A program made the translations under genes and the position numbers. The notes under the pieces were generated by a model. The model searched no databases. It saw only the letters and a program-made list of their open reading frames with translations, and was not told the DNA's origin. Positions 62,897 to 64,000 of a stretch of DNA of 64,000 bases are shown piece after piece. Origin of the DNA: Micromonospora purpureochromogenes (GTDB taxonomy: Bacteria > Actinomycetota > Actinomycetes > Mycobacteriales > Micromonosporaceae). Position 1 is the stretch's first letter; each line of letters opens with the position of its first letter. The stretch covers positions 1,240,001-1,304,000 of the forward strand of contig NZ_LT607410.1 of the NCBI RefSeq assembly GCF_900091515.1, written 5' to 3'.

Positions 62897-63064
62897 TCCT
62901 GCGGGGTCTTCCCTTTCCGGCCGGAGCCCAGATTCGGTGCGCCCTCCCAGGGTAGTACGACAAGGTGTCGGAGCAGCCGACCGATCGACCCGAACGTCCC
63001 GCCGACCGGACTTCGGCGTCGGTGGGCGCCGCATCCCGGCATTTGTGCTGGTCCTGAGGTCAGC

Positions 63065-63084
63065 GTTGATAGACAGGTATCAAC
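63065..63084. promoter_or_regulatory. Palindromic operator candidate between divergent genes
   Basis: GTTGATA-GACAGG-TATCAAC has exact seven-base arms and a six-base spacer. The surrounding sequence is less GC-rich than average. It lies between the XRE-type gene (minus) and a membrane protein gene (plus), so it may control both. Confidence 0.6.
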
Positions 63085-63153
63085 TAAGCTCGACGCGCCG
63101 GCGCCACCAGCGACGTGGCGCTGACGAGTCCCGGTGCACCGATGAGGAGCAGC

Positions 63154-63594
63154 ATGGCCGACCCCGTCCTTCCGGTGCCGCACCGCCCGGGTGCGGTCAG
63201 TATGTTCTTCGTGGCCAAGGCCGGCGTGTTCGCCCTCGGCTGCTGGATCTGGCTGCTGGTGCTGGTGCTGACCGGCGACGAGGCCACCGGCGCGCACGTG
63301 CTGGCCGCCACCGGCGCGATCACCACCACCCTGGTCGGCGTGGTGCTCGGCATTCGGCTGGCGTTGCAGCGCAGCGCCGCCGTCCGGCACGCCGAGTTGA
63401 AGCGGCTGCTGGTCGACATCTCCTGGAACGCCTTCGCCGCCGCCGGCAACGCCGAGACCTCGGGCAAGGTCGTCCCGTTCCCCACCGCGCCGGGCGAGGA
63501 CGAGCGATCTCCGCGGGAACGGATCTCGGTGTTCGACCGGGCCCCGGGGGGCGAGCGGTCGGGGCGGGACCGGGGCGGCGACCGCCGTCGCTGA
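63154..63594 (+). CDS. Small membrane protein with two helices
   Basis: I do not recognise this 146-residue protein. It has two helices (FALGCWIWLLVLVLTG and VLAATGAITTTLVGVVLGIR), a helical middle and a charged, probably disordered, Arg/Asp/Gly-rich tail. GAGGAG lies four bases before the ATG at 63154; an ATG at 63142 is also possible. It may be controlled by the palindrome upstream. No further function can be inferred. Confidence 0.7.
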   Translation: MADPVLPVPHRPGAVSMFFVAKAGVFALGCWIWLLVLVLTGDEATGAHVLAATGAITTTLVGVVLGIRLALQRSAAVRHAELKRLLVDISWNAFAAAGNAETSGKVVPFPTAPGEDERSPRERISVFDRAPGGERSGRDRGGDRRR

Positions 63595-63639
63595 CCCGCG
63601 CCGCCGCCGACCTCAGGGGGTCGTCGGGGGCGGCCGGTC

Positions 63640-64000
63640 TCAGGCTGTCGGGCCGGCCTCGGTCAGCAGCGTCTCCAGGCGCGGCGTGATCCGCCACTGG
63701 TCGACCAGGTCCCGGTACTCGGCCCGCTGCCCCTGGGTCGGCCCGGTGCCGGTACGGCGGGCCCGGATCAGCAGGTTGCGCGGGGTGTGCCGGGAATCGA
63801 CGAACTCCACCACCTCGGCCCGGTAGCCGTGCAGCCGGAGCAGGCCGGCGCGCAGCGAGTCGGTGAGCACGTCGGCGAAGCGTTCCCGCAGGATGCCCTG
63901 CCGGGTCAGCAGCTCGTACGGCGCGGGAGCCGGGTGCGCGCGTAGCTGCGCGGCGATGTCGTGGTGGCAACACGGGGCGGCGAGCACCCACCGGGCGTCC
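63640..64000 (-). CDS. SAM-dependent methyltransferase, C-terminal part (partial at window end)
   Basis: The frame is open to the window edge. The visible residues (WVLAAPCCHHDIAAQLRAHP, GILRERFADVLTDSLRAGLL, YRAEVVEFVDSRHTPRNLLI) match the C-terminal part of class I methyltransferases of the type with an APCCHH motif (Methyltransf_25/PF13679-like). The SAM-binding loop is outside the window. The substrate is unknown. Confidence 0.75.
   Translation of the reverse strand, partial: DARWVLAAPCCHHDIAAQLRAHPAPAPYELLTRQGILRERFADVLTDSLRAGLLRLHGYRAEVVEFVDSRHTPRNLLIRARRTGTGPTQGQRAEYRDLVDQWRITPRLETLLTEAGPTA

Overview
The window is very GC-rich, uses GTG and TTG starts freely and packs genes with 4-bp stop/start overlaps. 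Together with SARP/BTAD regulators, a DivIVA-domain protein, GH43/GH51 arabinan enzymes and LtrA, this points to a filamentous actinobacterium, most likely Micromonosporaceae (Micromonospora-like). That placement is inferred from gene content and style; no rRNA or tRNA gene was seen.

Layout. 1-4004: haem operon (end of hemA, hemC, a methylase-HemD fusion, hemB). 4005-5000: repeat-rich spacer and a frameshifted HTH gene. 5056-16686: mostly secreted or envelope functions (ExeM/NucH nuclease, tandem GNAT, lytic transglycosylase, FmdB zinc ribbon, cyclase-STAND regulator, phospholipase A2, GH10-like glycosidase). 16993-25434: an amino-acid permease whose frame has no stop at its natural end, then an arabinan operon on the minus strand (GH51, sugar ABC transporter without ATPase, GH43 lipoprotein) with a divergent LacI regulator and a double palindromic operator. 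25550-30007: BON-methyltransferase, small hypothetical protein, ABC-F ATPase, ROK-type kinase, TPR and Smr proteins. 30026-33719: LtrA and an RsbQ/RsbP-like stress pair with base use unlike its neighbours. 33768-36233: membrane M28 peptidase. 36465-40750: overlapping signalling cluster (receiver-PP2C phosphatase, CHASE3-type histidine kinase, receiver protein, inositol-phosphatase-like enzyme). 40969-48584: secreted coiled-coil protein, spermidine-synthase-like membrane protein, Ser/Thr kinase with a CBM2-like outer domain, KtrAB-type K+ uptake, secreted GDPD. 48585-50265: low gene density with a possible mini-transposon, a tiny GntR regulator with a repeated leader, and a DivIVA-like protein. 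50266-54951: complete branched-chain amino-acid ABC operon. 55069-64000: SDR, lipoprotein, membrane SARP with a helix-hairpin-helix end, RecQ-phosphoribosyltransferase, copper chaperone with a His-rich partner, HTH regulator with a palindromic site, small membrane protein and a truncated methyltransferase.

Most genes are well-known families. The most unusual items are the permease frame that runs through its own terminator, the membrane-anchored SARP, the kinase carrying a CBM2-like domain, the rsbQP-like pair ending inside a sequence resembling the end of the 48.8-kb repeat element, and palindromes that recur between genes. I found no CRISPR array, intact insertion sequence, prophage or complete antibiotic cluster.
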